Shown here piece after piece: positions 9,281-18,257 of a stretch of 64,000 nt of DNA; position 1 is the stretch's first letter; every line of letters begins with the position of its first letter. The translations under genes and the position numbers were made by a program. The notes under the pieces were generated by a model. It worked only from the letters and a program-made list of their open reading frames with translations, was not told where the DNA came from and did no database searches. Source of the stretch: JAHOYW01 sp963664605 (GTDB lineage Bacteria > Verrucomicrobiota > Lentisphaeria > Victivallales > Victivallaceae). The stretch lies in assembly GCA_963664605.1 (NCBI GenBank), contig OY761536.1:1736001-1800000 (forward strand), written 5' to 3'.

Positions 9281-9292
9281 ATTCGCAATTAG
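8924..9292 (+). CDS. four-helix-bundle protein (S23/IVS family)
   Basis: This 122-residue protein belongs to the four-helix-bundle family first known from intervening sequences of 23S rRNA genes and related to the accessory protein Avd of diversity-generating retroelements. Typical features are the start CERLDVWKASARLSANVY, the core SCLSIFSNIAEGMEKES, and FIEIARGSTAEFATQVYIG. Its function is unknown; the family is usually pentameric and basic. It splits gmd from fcl and lies inside an 18-bp inverted repeat, with its last residues (TRNTQHAIRN) encoded by the right arm. That suggests it arrived as a unit. No reverse transcriptase or variable repeat is nearby. Confidence 0.88.
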   Translation: MKCERLDVWKASARLSANVYKVFKECKDFGFKDQITRSCLSIFSNIAEGMEKESFKEQIRFIEIARGSTAEFATQVYIGMDIDYIEKSNGREWIDKSDHILAMLANLKKTIRTRNTQHAIRN

Positions 9293-9300
9293 GAATAATA

Positions 9301-10248
9301 ATGATTAAAAAAGACGCTAAAATATTTATTGCCGGGCATCGCGGGATGGTTGGCTCTGCGATAATGCGGAAATTTGAATCAGAGGGTTATACTAATTTAA
9401 TAACCCGTACCCGGCAGGAGCTTGACCTCTGTCGTCAGGATGCGGTGGAAAAATTCTATGCTGATGTAAAACCGGAATATGTAATTGTCGCTTCCGCAAG
9501 GGTAGGGGGGATTGAGGCTAACCGGAAACATAAAGCTGAATTTTTACTCGAAAATACCCAGATCCAGAATAATTTGATTTACCAGGCTTATGTTCATGGA
9601 GTTAAAAAACTTTGTTTTCTCGGCAGCTCCTGCATTTATCCTGTACAAAGCCCGCAGCCGATCAAAGAGGAATATCTTTTGACCGGGCCGCTTGAACCGA
9701 CCAATGAAGGTTATGCTATTGCCAAGATAGCCGGTTATAAGCTGGGGTGTTATTTGCATGAACAGTATGGTTTTAACGCAATCAGCCTGATGCCTTGTAA
9801 TCTTTACGGCACTAATGACCATTTTGACCTCGCCAGTTCACATGTTTTATCAGCTATGGTTCGTCGTTTTTGTGATGCGCTTGATGAAGGTCTTGATTCA
9901 GTTACCTGCTGGGGAACCGGAGTCGCCCGCCGGGAATTTCTGCATGTCGATGACATGGCCGATGCTGCGTATTTTCTCATGCAGAATTGGAGTCAACCAG
10001 AATTTGTTAATGTTGGCTCCGGAACAGATATTTCTATTAAAGAACTTGCTGAGTTGGTTGCTGAACAGGCTGGCTATACTGGAAAAATTGAATGGGACAG
10101 CACTAAACCTGACGGTATGCTGCTGAAATGTATGGATGTTTCCAAGCTCGACTCTATTGGCTGGAAGCCGAAAGTTTCCCTTGAAAACGGGATAGCCCGG
10201 CTGATAGCAGAATATCGTGAACGGAAAGTTAACGGTTGTATAAAATGA
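9301..10248 (+). CDS. fcl: GDP-L-fucose synthase
   Basis: This epimerase/reductase converts the Gmd product to GDP-L-fucose using NADPH. The protein is 315 residues, as usual. The cofactor site is IAGHRGMVGSAI, the catalytic region GSSCIYP and EGYAIAKIAGY (YxxxK), and the family-specific LMPCNLYGTNDHFD and REFLHVDDMADA are present. Translation starts 8 bp after the inserted four-helix-bundle gene. The stop codon overlaps the next start as ATGA, so it is coupled to rfbB. Confidence 0.95.
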   Translation: MIKKDAKIFIAGHRGMVGSAIMRKFESEGYTNLITRTRQELDLCRQDAVEKFYADVKPEYVIVASARVGGIEANRKHKAEFLLENTQIQNNLIYQAYVHGVKKLCFLGSSCIYPVQSPQPIKEEYLLTGPLEPTNEGYAIAKIAGYKLGCYLHEQYGFNAISLMPCNLYGTNDHFDLASSHVLSAMVRRFCDALDEGLDSVTCWGTGVARREFLHVDDMADAAYFLMQNWSQPEFVNVGSGTDISIKELAELVAEQAGYTGKIEWDSTKPDGMLLKCMDVSKLDSIGWKPKVSLENGIARLIAEYRERKVNGCIK

Positions 10249-11291
10249 AAAAGATATTAGTAACAGGCGGGGCCGGTTTTATTGCCTCAGCATTGATCCG
10301 GCACTTCATAAAAACTACCGGTTATCAAATCCTTAACTTGGATAAGCTCACTTATGCCGGTAACCTTGAGTCTTTGAATGAAGTTTCAGATAGTGATAAT
10401 TATCAGTTTGTTCAGGGTGATATTTGTGATTTTGAGCTGGTTACTTCATTGTTTAATGATTTTCAGCCCGATGCGGTCATGCATCTTGCGGCGGAATCGC
10501 ATGTTGACCGTTCGATTGACGGCCCTGCCGAATTCATCCAGACCAATATCGTCGGAACTTACAATTTGCTTAACTGCGCTAAAACCTATTGGCAGAGTTT
10601 GAACGAAGACAAACAAGCCGCTTTCAGGTTTCAACATATTTCCACCGATGAAGTATACGGCAGTCTTGGAGCAGACGGTTTGTTTGAGGAAACTACCCCG
10701 TATGACCCGCGTTCACCTTATTCCGCGAGCAAGGCCGCTAGCGATCATCTGGTTATGGCATGGTTCCACACTTATAAGCTGCCTGTACTTTTAACTAACT
10801 GTTCAAATAATTACGGCCCCTATCATTTTCCAGAAAAGCTTATTCCTTTGATTATTTTGAATGCGCTTGACGGCAAAGACTTACCCGTTTACGGCAAGGG
10901 TGACAATATTCGCGATTGGCTCTACGTGGATGATCATGCTAAAGCCTTGGCGATGGTGCTGGAAAAAGGCGTTCCAGGTGAAACCTATAATGTCGGCGGC
11001 AATAATGAACGTACTAATCTGGAAGTTGTCGAAACCATTTGTGATATCCTCGATGAACTGCGCCCGAAGGAAAAAGCTTACCGGGAACAGATAGTATTTG
11101 TCAAAGATCGTCCGGGGCATGATAAACGTTACGCTATTGACGCGACAAAATTAAAAAAACAATTAGGCTGGCAGCCCGAGGAGAACTTTGATACCGGAAT
11201 CCGCCGTACCATCCAATGGTACTTAGACAACAAATGGTGGTGGGAACCGATCCGCGAAGCGAAATATTCCGGCGAAAGATTGGGACATTGA
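10245..11291 (+). CDS. rfbB: dTDP-glucose 4,6-dehydratase
   Basis: This enzyme converts dTDP-glucose to dTDP-4-keto-6-deoxyglucose, the entry point for rhamnose and other deoxysugars. The ATG at 10245 overlaps the fcl stop (ATGA); an upstream in-frame TTG at 10236 is less likely. The protein is 348 residues with the NAD site TGGAGFIASALI, the catalytic STDEVYGSLG and SPYSASKAASD (YxxxK), and the RfbB-typical NCSNNYGPYHFPEKLIPL and GDNIRDWLYVDDH. The other rhamnose genes (rfbA, rfbC, rfbD) are not in the window, so its end product cannot be assigned. Confidence 0.95.
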   Translation: MKKILVTGGAGFIASALIRHFIKTTGYQILNLDKLTYAGNLESLNEVSDSDNYQFVQGDICDFELVTSLFNDFQPDAVMHLAAESHVDRSIDGPAEFIQTNIVGTYNLLNCAKTYWQSLNEDKQAAFRFQHISTDEVYGSLGADGLFEETTPYDPRSPYSASKAASDHLVMAWFHTYKLPVLLTNCSNNYGPYHFPEKLIPLIILNALDGKDLPVYGKGDNIRDWLYVDDHAKALAMVLEKGVPGETYNVGGNNERTNLEVVETICDILDELRPKEKAYREQIVFVKDRPGHDKRYAIDATKLKKQLGWQPEENFDTGIRRTIQWYLDNKWWWEPIREAKYSGERLGH

Positions 11292-11402
11292 ATAAAACTA
11301 ATAGCAAATATCTTTCATACGAACAGGCGGAGGCAGCCCCATTCTTGATTTTTTAAGCTTCAAGCATTATCTTTTTAAATACATATCTTGGAGGATTTCG
11401 CT

Positions 11403-12347
11403 ATGAAGAATATTTTGCTGCTGATAATTTTGCTGTTTTCCCTGAGAATTGAAGCTCAGGAAAAAAAGGAATATAAGCTTATTTCACTTCAAAATGTTGA
11501 TTATGAGATTGTTGACCGGGTTTGCCGTCCGTGGTTAGGTAAAGACGGCGTGCTGGTTCATGAAAAGAAACGCAACTCAATTCTGGTTTACGCTACTCCT
11601 GAAACTATTGTCAGGATCAGAAAATTCCTTGACAATACCGCAACGCCTGAAGTTAATATTCGTATTGATATTGATAAGCGCGGCGTGAACATTTCTGATT
11701 CCAACCGGCTTACCTACCGTTATAAAAAACCTATTAAAATAACTACATACAAAAATGGTAAAAAAATTCTTAATTACAGTAATTATCAAAATAAACAGAA
11801 TCCCCGTCTGATACTTAACTCTAGAAACAGTAGAATCAGCTCAAATTCGCTACAGTTCCTGGTTACAAAAAGTGGTTCTCCGGCTTCTCTGTGGGTAGGT
11901 AAGACTGTTGTCGATCCTTCATGGCTGCGTCAAGTCAGGCCGAAACATGAGGTGGTTATCGGTTCTGATTCTTACTCAATAACAACTGATCCGCCGGATA
12001 TGGAAAGCAAAATGGTGAATGTCGGTGTTTCCCTTCAGATTTTACCGCGTTATATCGGTAATAATTTGATCGAAGTGGAGGTTTATCCTGAAATCACGCA
12101 GATTGCAGGCAAGGGTAGACGGAAAAACCTGAAAATTACCAGCTTATCGACCAAGGTAATAGTCAAAAATGGCGCTAGAGTTTATATTGGTGGAATTGTT
12201 AGCAGGAAAAATCAGGCTTACCGGAACCTTTTCGGGCCTGATTTTTTCAAACAGAAAGGCATTAGTGAGACGATGGATATGTATATTACTGCGACGATTA
12301 TGGATTCCAGCCGCAGCGGGCGCAGATCACCGTTTCCGGGACATTAA
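11403..12347 (+). CDS. short secretin-like protein (GspD C-terminal domain)
   Basis: This 314-residue exported protein has a signal peptide (about residues 1-19, ending RIEAQ). An N-domain-like segment follows (residues 20-90; IVDRVCRPWLG, ILVYATPETIVRIRKFLD), as in secretin N1 repeats. The second half resembles the secretin beta-strand domain (VGVSLQILPRYIGNNLIEVEV, then KVIVKNGARVYIGGIVSR). It is about half the length of a normal GspD and lacks most N domains, so it may not form a full outer-membrane channel. GGAGG at 11390-11394 supports the start at 11403. It lies just upstream of a membrane-anchored kinase and in a genome rich in pseudopilins. Role unknown. Confidence 0.6.
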   Translation: MKNILLLIILLFSLRIEAQEKKEYKLISLQNVDYEIVDRVCRPWLGKDGVLVHEKKRNSILVYATPETIVRIRKFLDNTATPEVNIRIDIDKRGVNISDSNRLTYRYKKPIKITTYKNGKKILNYSNYQNKQNPRLILNSRNSRISSNSLQFLVTKSGSPASLWVGKTVVDPSWLRQVRPKHEVVIGSDSYSITTDPPDMESKMVNVGVSLQILPRYIGNNLIEVEVYPEITQIAGKGRRKNLKITSLSTKVIVKNGARVYIGGIVSRKNQAYRNLFGPDFFKQKGISETMDMYITATIMDSSRSGRRSPFPGH

Positions 12348-12515
12348 TATGACTTGGATATCTCCTTATGGCTTTGGGGAAAAATAAAAATTGCATTAAC
12401 TTTCCTTTTATGCTAAAATTTATTCTAAAGACGGGTTTAAATTTTTCCCTTTAGGTGTATAGTAAACGCAATTGTATTGAAATGGTTGATAACAGAATTT
12501 TTTTGAGTATAAAAT

Positions 12516-14870
12516 ATGCGCTTTCAATGTCCTTTTTGCCGGGGAGTGGTCTCGGCTGACAATAGCCAGATGGGGCAGGATGTACAATGCGGTCATTGTG
12601 ACGAAGTTGTATCCGTCCCTAATGCACGCCTTGCGACTGGCGCTGTTATTGGTGATTTTGCTCTTTTGGAAGAGCTGGGACGGGGTGGCATGGGCGTGGT
12701 TTACCTGGCGCATCAGATTTCCCTTGACCGTCCGGCTGCGCTCAAAATACTCCAGGATTCATACGCTAATAACGCTGAATTTGTTGTGAATTTTATTAAA
12801 GAAGCGCGTTCAGCTGCGAAATTGAACCATCCACATATTGTTCAGGCCTATGCTGTTGGTGAAGATGAAGGTATTTTCTATTATGCGATGGAGTACATTA
12901 ACGGCGAAACGATGAAGGACGTGTTAAAACGCGAAAAGATCATCCCTATCGACCAGGCCGTAACTATCATTCAACAGATTGCTGAAGCGCTTGACTGTGC
13001 CTGGAAAGAACAAAAATTGATTCACCGCGACATTAAACCTGATAATATCATACTTGCCAAAAACAATCGCGCTAAACTTGCTGACCTTGGGCTTTCCCGG
13101 GTTGCCGGTGACATCGATGATGAAAACGAAGATGAAATTATGGGTACTCCGCAGTATATCAGCCCTGAACATCTTACTGGCGCGCCAATGGATGTAAGAA
13201 GCGATATTTACAGTTTAGGAGCAACTTTCTACCAGTTTGTTACCGGAAGATTCCCTTACGAGGGCCGCACCGCCAATGAAATTGCCCGCAAACACCTTGA
13301 GGCGACTCTGGTGGCGCCGCAGTTAGTGAATTTAAAGGTTCCTGATGCGATTGGGCAGATCATTATGAAGATGATGAAGAAAAATGTCAATGAACGCTAT
13401 CAGGACGCGGAAGAACTGGTTGAAGACTTACGTTTATTCAGGCGCGGGAAATTATCATCCACCAATTCCGTGCCAAAAGTTTTTTCCACCAGAACCCGTG
13501 GAGTGCCGCGTGTTAAAAAAGGTTCTTCTGACGATAGCCAGCCGTTGGAAATGAGCGTTGATACTACGACTACAGGAAATTTAAAACCGCTTTATACCGA
13601 AGAGTCTACATCATCAAATTCAAAGATGCTTTTTCTGGATGAGATTGAAAGCACTTTTAAGAAACCAAAGAAAAATTTAATTATATATTCCACTTTAACG
13701 ATTGTCATTATTGTATTTATTGGAGCAATCTTGATGTGGTTCTATATACTTCCAATGGGTGACAAGGTGGAGATTATTCAGACTCCGCCAATTCCTTTGC
13801 CTACCCAAAGAACTTTCCGGCAGGAATACCTTAATGCTGTGAACCGGGTTTTAGCTGATTATGACAGCAAGAAATGTGATGCGATGACATTCTTAACGAA
13901 GAGTGACGCCATTTTTAAGGAGTTTCCCCGTGTCCTGCCCGGTAAGGAACAACAGGGCTTTGATAAACTTATTGAAGTTTATATCCCTCTGGATGAAAAG
14001 CTTAGAGTTGTTCCTGCACGTGCTGCGCTTCATAAGAAGCATTTAGCTGAAATCAAAATGCGAAAAGAGAAAATTAAACAGCTGAAAATCCAGAAGGAAA
14101 AAGAAGCGAAAGCTGCTGAAGCTCTTAGAATCAAACAGGAAAAAGAAGCTGCTGAGCGTGCACGTCTGTTAGCTATCAAGGAGCGTGAAGCAAGGATCAG
14201 AAAACTTAAAATTGAAAAACGGGTTGCCGAATACAAGAGGAGTATAGCGAAACGTAAAGGTATGCTTACCTATAACTTTTTTGAATTTGCCCGGCAGAAA
14301 AAATATGCAGATGCTGAAAAAATGTTTTCGGAAGCAATTAGCGAACCAGGAAAAGTAAGGAAATTGACTAAAGCAGAACGTGATTTAGCAAAGTCCCTGG
14401 CTGATTATGCCAAACAGTTGAAAAAAGCATTTGATGAAGGTAAACGGATTAACCAGTATTTTGCGACGACTAATGAAAAACTACTTGGCCTCGGGGTGGA
14501 GTTTGCCCGCTATAAATATGGTCATATTAAGGATATAAAGGACGGCATTTTGTACCTGAAGATGGCGGATGGAAGCGTTGAAAAACAAGAAATTAATGAT
14601 TTGTCAAAATATTATTTGTATATATACTATAAAAAAGCGATTAAAAGACTGAAGCTTAAAGACGGTTATTTTTATTACTTACTGTTTAACGGCCTGTTTG
14701 ATAAAGATATTGAAAAATATGCTTCGGATGCATTCTGGAAGGAAAAACTGGAAGACATTGAAACAGAGTATTTCAAACTGAAGCTGGAAAAATCTGATCA
14801 GGATGAGCGTGAGGCGCTGTACAGTAAATTCAAGAACCTTGAAGCTTTCAAGAAAGCTGCGGGCAAATAA
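12516..14870 (+). CDS. membrane-anchored Ser/Thr protein kinase with N-terminal zinc ribbon
   Basis: This 784-residue protein opens with a zinc-ribbon-like module of two CxxC pairs (FQCPFCRG and VQCGHCDE, residues 3-35). A complete PknB-like kinase domain follows at about 45-310: glycine loop LGRGGMGVVYLA, VAIK-type lysine K77, catalytic loop HRDIKPDN with D172, and DLG in place of DFG at D190. The activation segment ends in GTPQYISPEH. A single transmembrane helix lies at about 388-412, followed by a long Lys/Glu-rich coiled coil (about 500-575) and a C-terminal helical domain of unknown kind, presumably on the far side of the membrane. Such kinases phosphorylate proteins in response to envelope signals; the target is unknown. 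Confidence 0.9.
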   Translation: MRFQCPFCRGVVSADNSQMGQDVQCGHCDEVVSVPNARLATGAVIGDFALLEELGRGGMGVVYLAHQISLDRPAALKILQDSYANNAEFVVNFIKEARSAAKLNHPHIVQAYAVGEDEGIFYYAMEYINGETMKDVLKREKIIPIDQAVTIIQQIAEALDCAWKEQKLIHRDIKPDNIILAKNNRAKLADLGLSRVAGDIDDENEDEIMGTPQYISPEHLTGAPMDVRSDIYSLGATFYQFVTGRFPYEGRTANEIARKHLEATLVAPQLVNLKVPDAIGQIIMKMMKKNVNERYQDAEELVEDLRLFRRGKLSSTNSVPKVFSTRTRGVPRVKKGSSDDSQPLEMSVDTTTTGNLKPLYTEESTSSNSKMLFLDEIESTFKKPKKNLIIYSTLTIVIIVFIGAILMWFYILPMGDKVEIIQTPPIPLPTQRTFRQEYLNAVNRVLADYDSKKCDAMTFLTKSDAIFKEFPRVLPGKEQQGFDKLIEVYIPLDEKLRVVPARAALHKKHLAEIKMRKEKIKQLKIQKEKEAKAAEALRIKQEKEAAERARLLAIKEREARIRKLKIEKRVAEYKRSIAKRKGMLTYNFFEFARQKKYADAEKMFSEAISEPGKVRKLTKAERDLAKSLADYAKQLKKAFDEGKRINQYFATTNEKLLGLGVEFARYKYGHIKDIKDGILYLKMADGSVEKQEINDLSKYYLYIYYKKAIKRLKLKDGYFYYLLFNGLFDKDIEKYASDAFWKEKLEDIETEYFKLKLEKSDQDEREALYSKFKNLEAFKKAAGK

Positions 14871-14882
14871 TTTGCCAGTCTT

Positions 14883-14904
14883 GCGCCTCTGAAAACAGAG
14901 GCGC
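14883..14904. terminator. hairpin between convergent kinase and UroD-family genes
   Basis: GCGCCTCTG (14883-14891), an AAAA loop and CAGAGGCGC (14896-14904) form a perfect 9-bp GC-rich stem in the 43-bp gap between two converging genes. There is no good T-run on either side, so it may be a Rho-assisted or RNA-stabilising hairpin rather than a classical intrinsic terminator. Confidence 0.55.
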
Positions 14905-14913
14905 AGGCACTTA

Positions 14914-16029
14914 TTAAAACTGTTTCCGCATTTGATCGCAATAATAACGAACGTTATCCCATTTCGCACCGGGTGGAATTCGATGGTCGGGACAGGGGAT
15001 GAAAGCTCCCAGTTCGATTAATGGTTTAAGTCTTTCTATTTCAGCATCAACCGCTGCGAAGTCTTCCGCAAAAATATTTTTATTCATGCCTCCGACTCCT
15101 TTTAGTTCCCTGCCGTATTGCTCGCGCCATGGCGCAATATGCGCATTCCAGGTACCGACTTCTATAGGAAACATGGTGTTGACGCCATTATTTATCCATG
15201 TAGGAATAAGGGCGTCTATCATACCATCACAGTCGAGAGATACTATATTTATGTCATGCTTCCGTAATAAATCAGTGATGCGTCTGTAGTGCGGGCCGCA
15301 TTTCTCATCAAATACTGACGGTATAACCAGCGGGCCGTTTTTGAAGCATATATCTTCCCAGAAGTTGGCGTAGTCAAATTTTATTCCGGTTTGTAAAACG
15401 GTTTTCAGGCATTTATATGTGAGTTCAGCTGAAGTATTAATAATTTCATCATAAAGTTCGGGGTCATCCGCCCAAAGGTAGCTGACTCCTGTAACTCCCA
15501 GCCAGTTACGGATCACTCCCAGCAGGCTTCCGCATGAAAACCCAAGAACTTCTTCTCTGTCTTCCTGTTTACTTTTTAATTCTTCAAGCCTTTCAAAATT
15601 TATTCTGTCTTCAGAGAATTGGAGACGCGGCAGGAAATGCTCTTCCCATGATTTCCTGTCTTTAAGCAAGTGGTCAATCTCTGAAGGAATGGAACCAGCT
15701 TCCGGCGCTTCCAGAATTATAACACCGGAGCAATCCCGGACTTTTTTTGAACCGTCCGGTAATTCTTCGATAATTTTTCTTTCAAAGAATGGATTAAGTC
15801 CAGTATTGCAGCCAAAGTTACCACATGCCCAGCCAAAATCAAAGCCGAGCCGTTCCATAGCCTCCAGAGGAGGATTCCCGCCGCTTTTACCTTCGGCTTC
15901 AATTTTACTTATATGGCCTTCCTGAACCCACTTTTCAAGGGTTTCATCCCAAAGCCCAAAATGGACTACAGGCATACGGTCATAATTTTCATAATTCATT
16001 ATTGCGTGAAGACGTTCCCGGTTATTCAT
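14914..16029 (-). CDS. uroporphyrinogen decarboxylase-family protein
   Basis: This 371-residue TIM-barrel protein of the UroD/MtaA superfamily starts at the ATG at 16029 (MNNRERLHAIMNYENYDRMP), preceded by AGGAAT; a longer in-frame start at 16113 lacks support. Several segments resemble UroD-family proteins of Lentisphaerae and clostridia that are unlikely to make haem: FGFDFGWACG-like GFDFGWACGNFG, VTGVSYLWADDPELYDEII, NIVSLDCDGMIDALIP and a final FIPCPDHRIPPG. In this superfamily the alternatives are corrinoid or other methyl transfer. No haem genes are nearby. It is divergent from an AraC regulator, which may control it, and close to a Gfo/Idh/MocA oxidoreductase. Confidence 0.75.
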   Translation of the reverse strand: MNNRERLHAIMNYENYDRMPVVHFGLWDETLEKWVQEGHISKIEAEGKSGGNPPLEAMERLGFDFGWACGNFGCNTGLNPFFERKIIEELPDGSKKVRDCSGVIILEAPEAGSIPSEIDHLLKDRKSWEEHFLPRLQFSEDRINFERLEELKSKQEDREEVLGFSCGSLLGVIRNWLGVTGVSYLWADDPELYDEIINTSAELTYKCLKTVLQTGIKFDYANFWEDICFKNGPLVIPSVFDEKCGPHYRRITDLLRKHDINIVSLDCDGMIDALIPTWINNGVNTMFPIEVGTWNAHIAPWREQYGRELKGVGGMNKNIFAEDFAAVDAEIERLKPLIELGAFIPCPDHRIPPGAKWDNVRYYCDQMRKQF

Positions 16030-16090
16030 ATTAATATTCCTGTTTTGTTTAATAGTTATTATAAATTTACACTTTTTTTTGCGGAATAAC

Positions 16091-16951
16091 ATGGTTGTAA
16101 ATGGTAAAAGCATGTATAATAATAAGATGAAAGAAAAGATATTAAAAATTATAGGAACTGATGAAATCTGTCCTGATGTCCATATTTCTAATTATATAGA
16201 GGTGGCAGCTGGAACAGATTGGGGGCCACGTGTTATACCTGATTTTGAACTTGTTTTAATTGTTTCAGGAAAATATTCTTATTGGAACTGCAAGACAAAT
16301 GAAACAGTAAAACTTAATGCTGGAGAAATTATTTGTATATATCCTGGTATAGAACATGTATTTAAATGTGAATGTAACTCTCCACGTGCAACGATTGCGT
16401 GTATTCATTTGGAACCATACTGTAATGGTTCTTTTTGGGCTGGAAACTACCAGTTATCACCTGTACCACCGCTGGTTACTGAGGTTAACGGTGATGCCGC
16501 CATACATGAACTTTTCAGGAACTGCCGTAATACTTTTGAGGGATTCGGAAAATACCGGCAGGAGATTCTCGACACTATGGCAAAAGAACTTTGGTTGCGG
16601 CTTATCGAATACTGGGAAAGCGGCAGTGAAAGGAGAATATCACCTCGCATGCGTCAAATGACTTTGTACCTTCAAAAGAATATTGACAAATCTCCTACGC
16701 GCCGTGACCTGGCAAAAAAATTCAGTATAAGCCCGGAACACGTTAATGCTGTTTTCAAAAAAGAATTAGGGATAAGTCCTTCCATGTTTTTGAAAAGAAT
16801 TAAAATATATAAAGCCTGCCGCCTGTTGCGTGAGGATGGTTTGAGTATTAAGGAAACTGCTGAACGCATGGGATTTTGTGACGAATTTCATTTTTCAAAA
16901 AATTTTAAACAGGTGATGGGGGCCTCTCCGTCGAAATTCAGAGGCAGGTAA
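16091..16951 (+). CDS. AraC-family transcriptional regulator
   Basis: This regulator has an N-terminal cupin-like ligand domain (about residues 20-130; LNAGEIICIYPGIEHVF matches the conserved cupin strand) and two C-terminal helix-turn-helix motifs (about 185-285). Those read SPTRRDLAKKFSISPEHVNAVF, then LSIKETAERMGFCDEFHFSKNF and GASPSKFRGR, the canonical AraC ending. Start choice is uncertain: ATGs lie at 16091, 16112 and 16127; 16091 has the only faint ribosome site (CGGA). It is divergent from the UroD-family gene and upstream of a Gfo/Idh/MocA gene, so it probably regulates one or both. Confidence 0.87.
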   Translation: MVVNGKSMYNNKMKEKILKIIGTDEICPDVHISNYIEVAAGTDWGPRVIPDFELVLIVSGKYSYWNCKTNETVKLNAGEIICIYPGIEHVFKCECNSPRATIACIHLEPYCNGSFWAGNYQLSPVPPLVTEVNGDAAIHELFRNCRNTFEGFGKYRQEILDTMAKELWLRLIEYWESGSERRISPRMRQMTLYLQKNIDKSPTRRDLAKKFSISPEHVNAVFKKELGISPSMFLKRIKIYKACRLLREDGLSIKETAERMGFCDEFHFSKNFKQVMGASPSKFRGR

Positions 16952-17119
16952 GTTAATGAGCAAGTAGTCAAGTAAAAGTGACGCAAAACGAATAATATGG
17001 TTGTTTTTTGCTGTGATTCCCAGTATATTTGTTATTCAGAGATAATTTCAAAACTCTCACGGCAGATTTTTGATTTTTTAACGGCAAATCAGTTTTTTAA
17101 TAAAAAACAGAGGTTATAA

Positions 17120-18118
17120 ATGAGCACCAAATTTGTAGTGGCGGGTTTCAGGCATGGGCATATTTTTAGTTTAGTCAATTGTATCAAGGAAACGGAATCA
17201 TGCGAACTGGTTGCATGCTGTGAAGCTCACGCGGAAACTCGCGCTTCTCTTGATTTTGATGTCCAGTATGATGATTTTGATAAAATGTTAAGTGAAGTGG
17301 AATGTGATGTGGTAGCGATCGGTGATTATTACAGCGCGCGCGGCCCCCTTGCGATAAAAGCTCTGGAAGCTGGTAAACATGTTATTGCTGACAAACCAAT
17401 CTGTACAAGCCTTGAAGAACTTGCTGTCATCGAAAAACTTGCGGCGGAAAAGAATTTAAAAGTAGGTTGTATGCTTGATCTGCGTCAGTCTCCGGCTCTT
17501 GTTAAAATGCGCCAGCTTATCCAGAATGACGTTATTGGCGAAATACATGCTATATCATTTACCGGGCAGCATCCTTTGCTTTGGGGTAAGCGTGCAAGCT
17601 GGTATTTTGAAGATGGTAAACACGGTGGGACAATTAATGATATAGCCGTCCACGGTATTGATTACCTTACTTGGGCTACCGGAATGAAGTTTACCGAATT
17701 GACTGCCGCCAGTACATGGAATGCTTTTGCCGATGAATGTCCAGGCTTTAACGACGGAGCGCAGTTTATGGCAAAGATGGAAAACGGCTGTGGTGTAATG
17801 GCTGACGTTTCCTATTTTGCTCCGGACAGTTGTGGTTACAGTCTACCTTATTATTGGGAATTTACTTTTTGGGGGAAGAAGGGTGTCGCCCGTACTTACT
17901 GTGGAGATGAGAATATAAAACTTTCTTTAAACGGCGATAAGGCTGTAAGTTTAATTGCTCTTCCGGCAACTGTTCAAGATAATTATTTTGTTCAGTTCTT
18001 GAATGAGATTGCCGGAAAGCCGGGAGAATTGACTACTGCAGCGGTGATAGAGTCTGCAAAAACTACTTTGATTATTCAGGATGCGGCGGATAATAATAAA
18101 GCTTATGTAAGCTTATAA
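17120..18118 (+). CDS. Gfo/Idh/MocA-family oxidoreductase
   Basis: This 332-residue NAD(P)-dependent sugar or polyol dehydrogenase has an N-terminal Rossmann domain (VVAGFRHGHIFSLVN, residues 5-19) and the family signature AGKHVIADKPICTSLEEL, in which the usual EKP is DKP. The C-terminal alpha/beta substrate domain contains GGTINDIAVHGIDYLTW, where the His residue of the GxxxDxxxH-like motif is kept. A GAGG ribosome site (17110-17113) precedes the ATG. The first glycines of the nucleotide loop are atypical (GFRHGH), so cofactor preference cannot be predicted. It lies downstream of the AraC gene. Confidence 0.85.
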   Translation: MSTKFVVAGFRHGHIFSLVNCIKETESCELVACCEAHAETRASLDFDVQYDDFDKMLSEVECDVVAIGDYYSARGPLAIKALEAGKHVIADKPICTSLEELAVIEKLAAEKNLKVGCMLDLRQSPALVKMRQLIQNDVIGEIHAISFTGQHPLLWGKRASWYFEDGKHGGTINDIAVHGIDYLTWATGMKFTELTAASTWNAFADECPGFNDGAQFMAKMENGCGVMADVSYFAPDSCGYSLPYYWEFTFWGKKGVARTYCGDENIKLSLNGDKAVSLIALPATVQDNYFVQFLNEIAGKPGELTTAAVIESAKTTLIIQDAADNNKAYVSL

Positions 18119-18126
18119 TACAGATC

Positions 18127-18257
18127 CTAATGAGATAATAATTTTTTCCGGAATTGGGTTGGAGTAGTGCGGTATACTTTTTGAATTTTTTTCTAAATGA
18201 TTCATAGCCTATACCAAGATGTTTAGCCAAAGCTGGTATCGATATATTCTCAAGTAT
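18127..18257 (-). pseudogene. remnant of an AraC-family regulator (C-terminal HTH), frameshifted
   Basis: Read on the minus strand, this stretch encodes ENISIPALAKHLGIGYESF and then RKKFKKYT. After a one-base frame change it continues RTTPTQFRKKLLSH and a stop. That is the end of an AraC-type DNA-binding domain (HTH plus the PTQFRK terminus). No upstream part of the gene remains: it abuts a fragment of a YD-repeat gene. The frameshift and missing N-terminus mark it as a dead fragment. Confidence 0.7.

Noticed and set aside
8924..9292. Diversity-generating retroelement suggested by the Avd-related four-helix-bundle protein
   Set aside because: No reverse transcriptase, template repeat or variable repeat is visible nearby.
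14914..16029. True haem-pathway uroporphyrinogen decarboxylase (hemE)
   Set aside because: The sequence follows the divergent UroD-like branch and no haem genes are adjacent.
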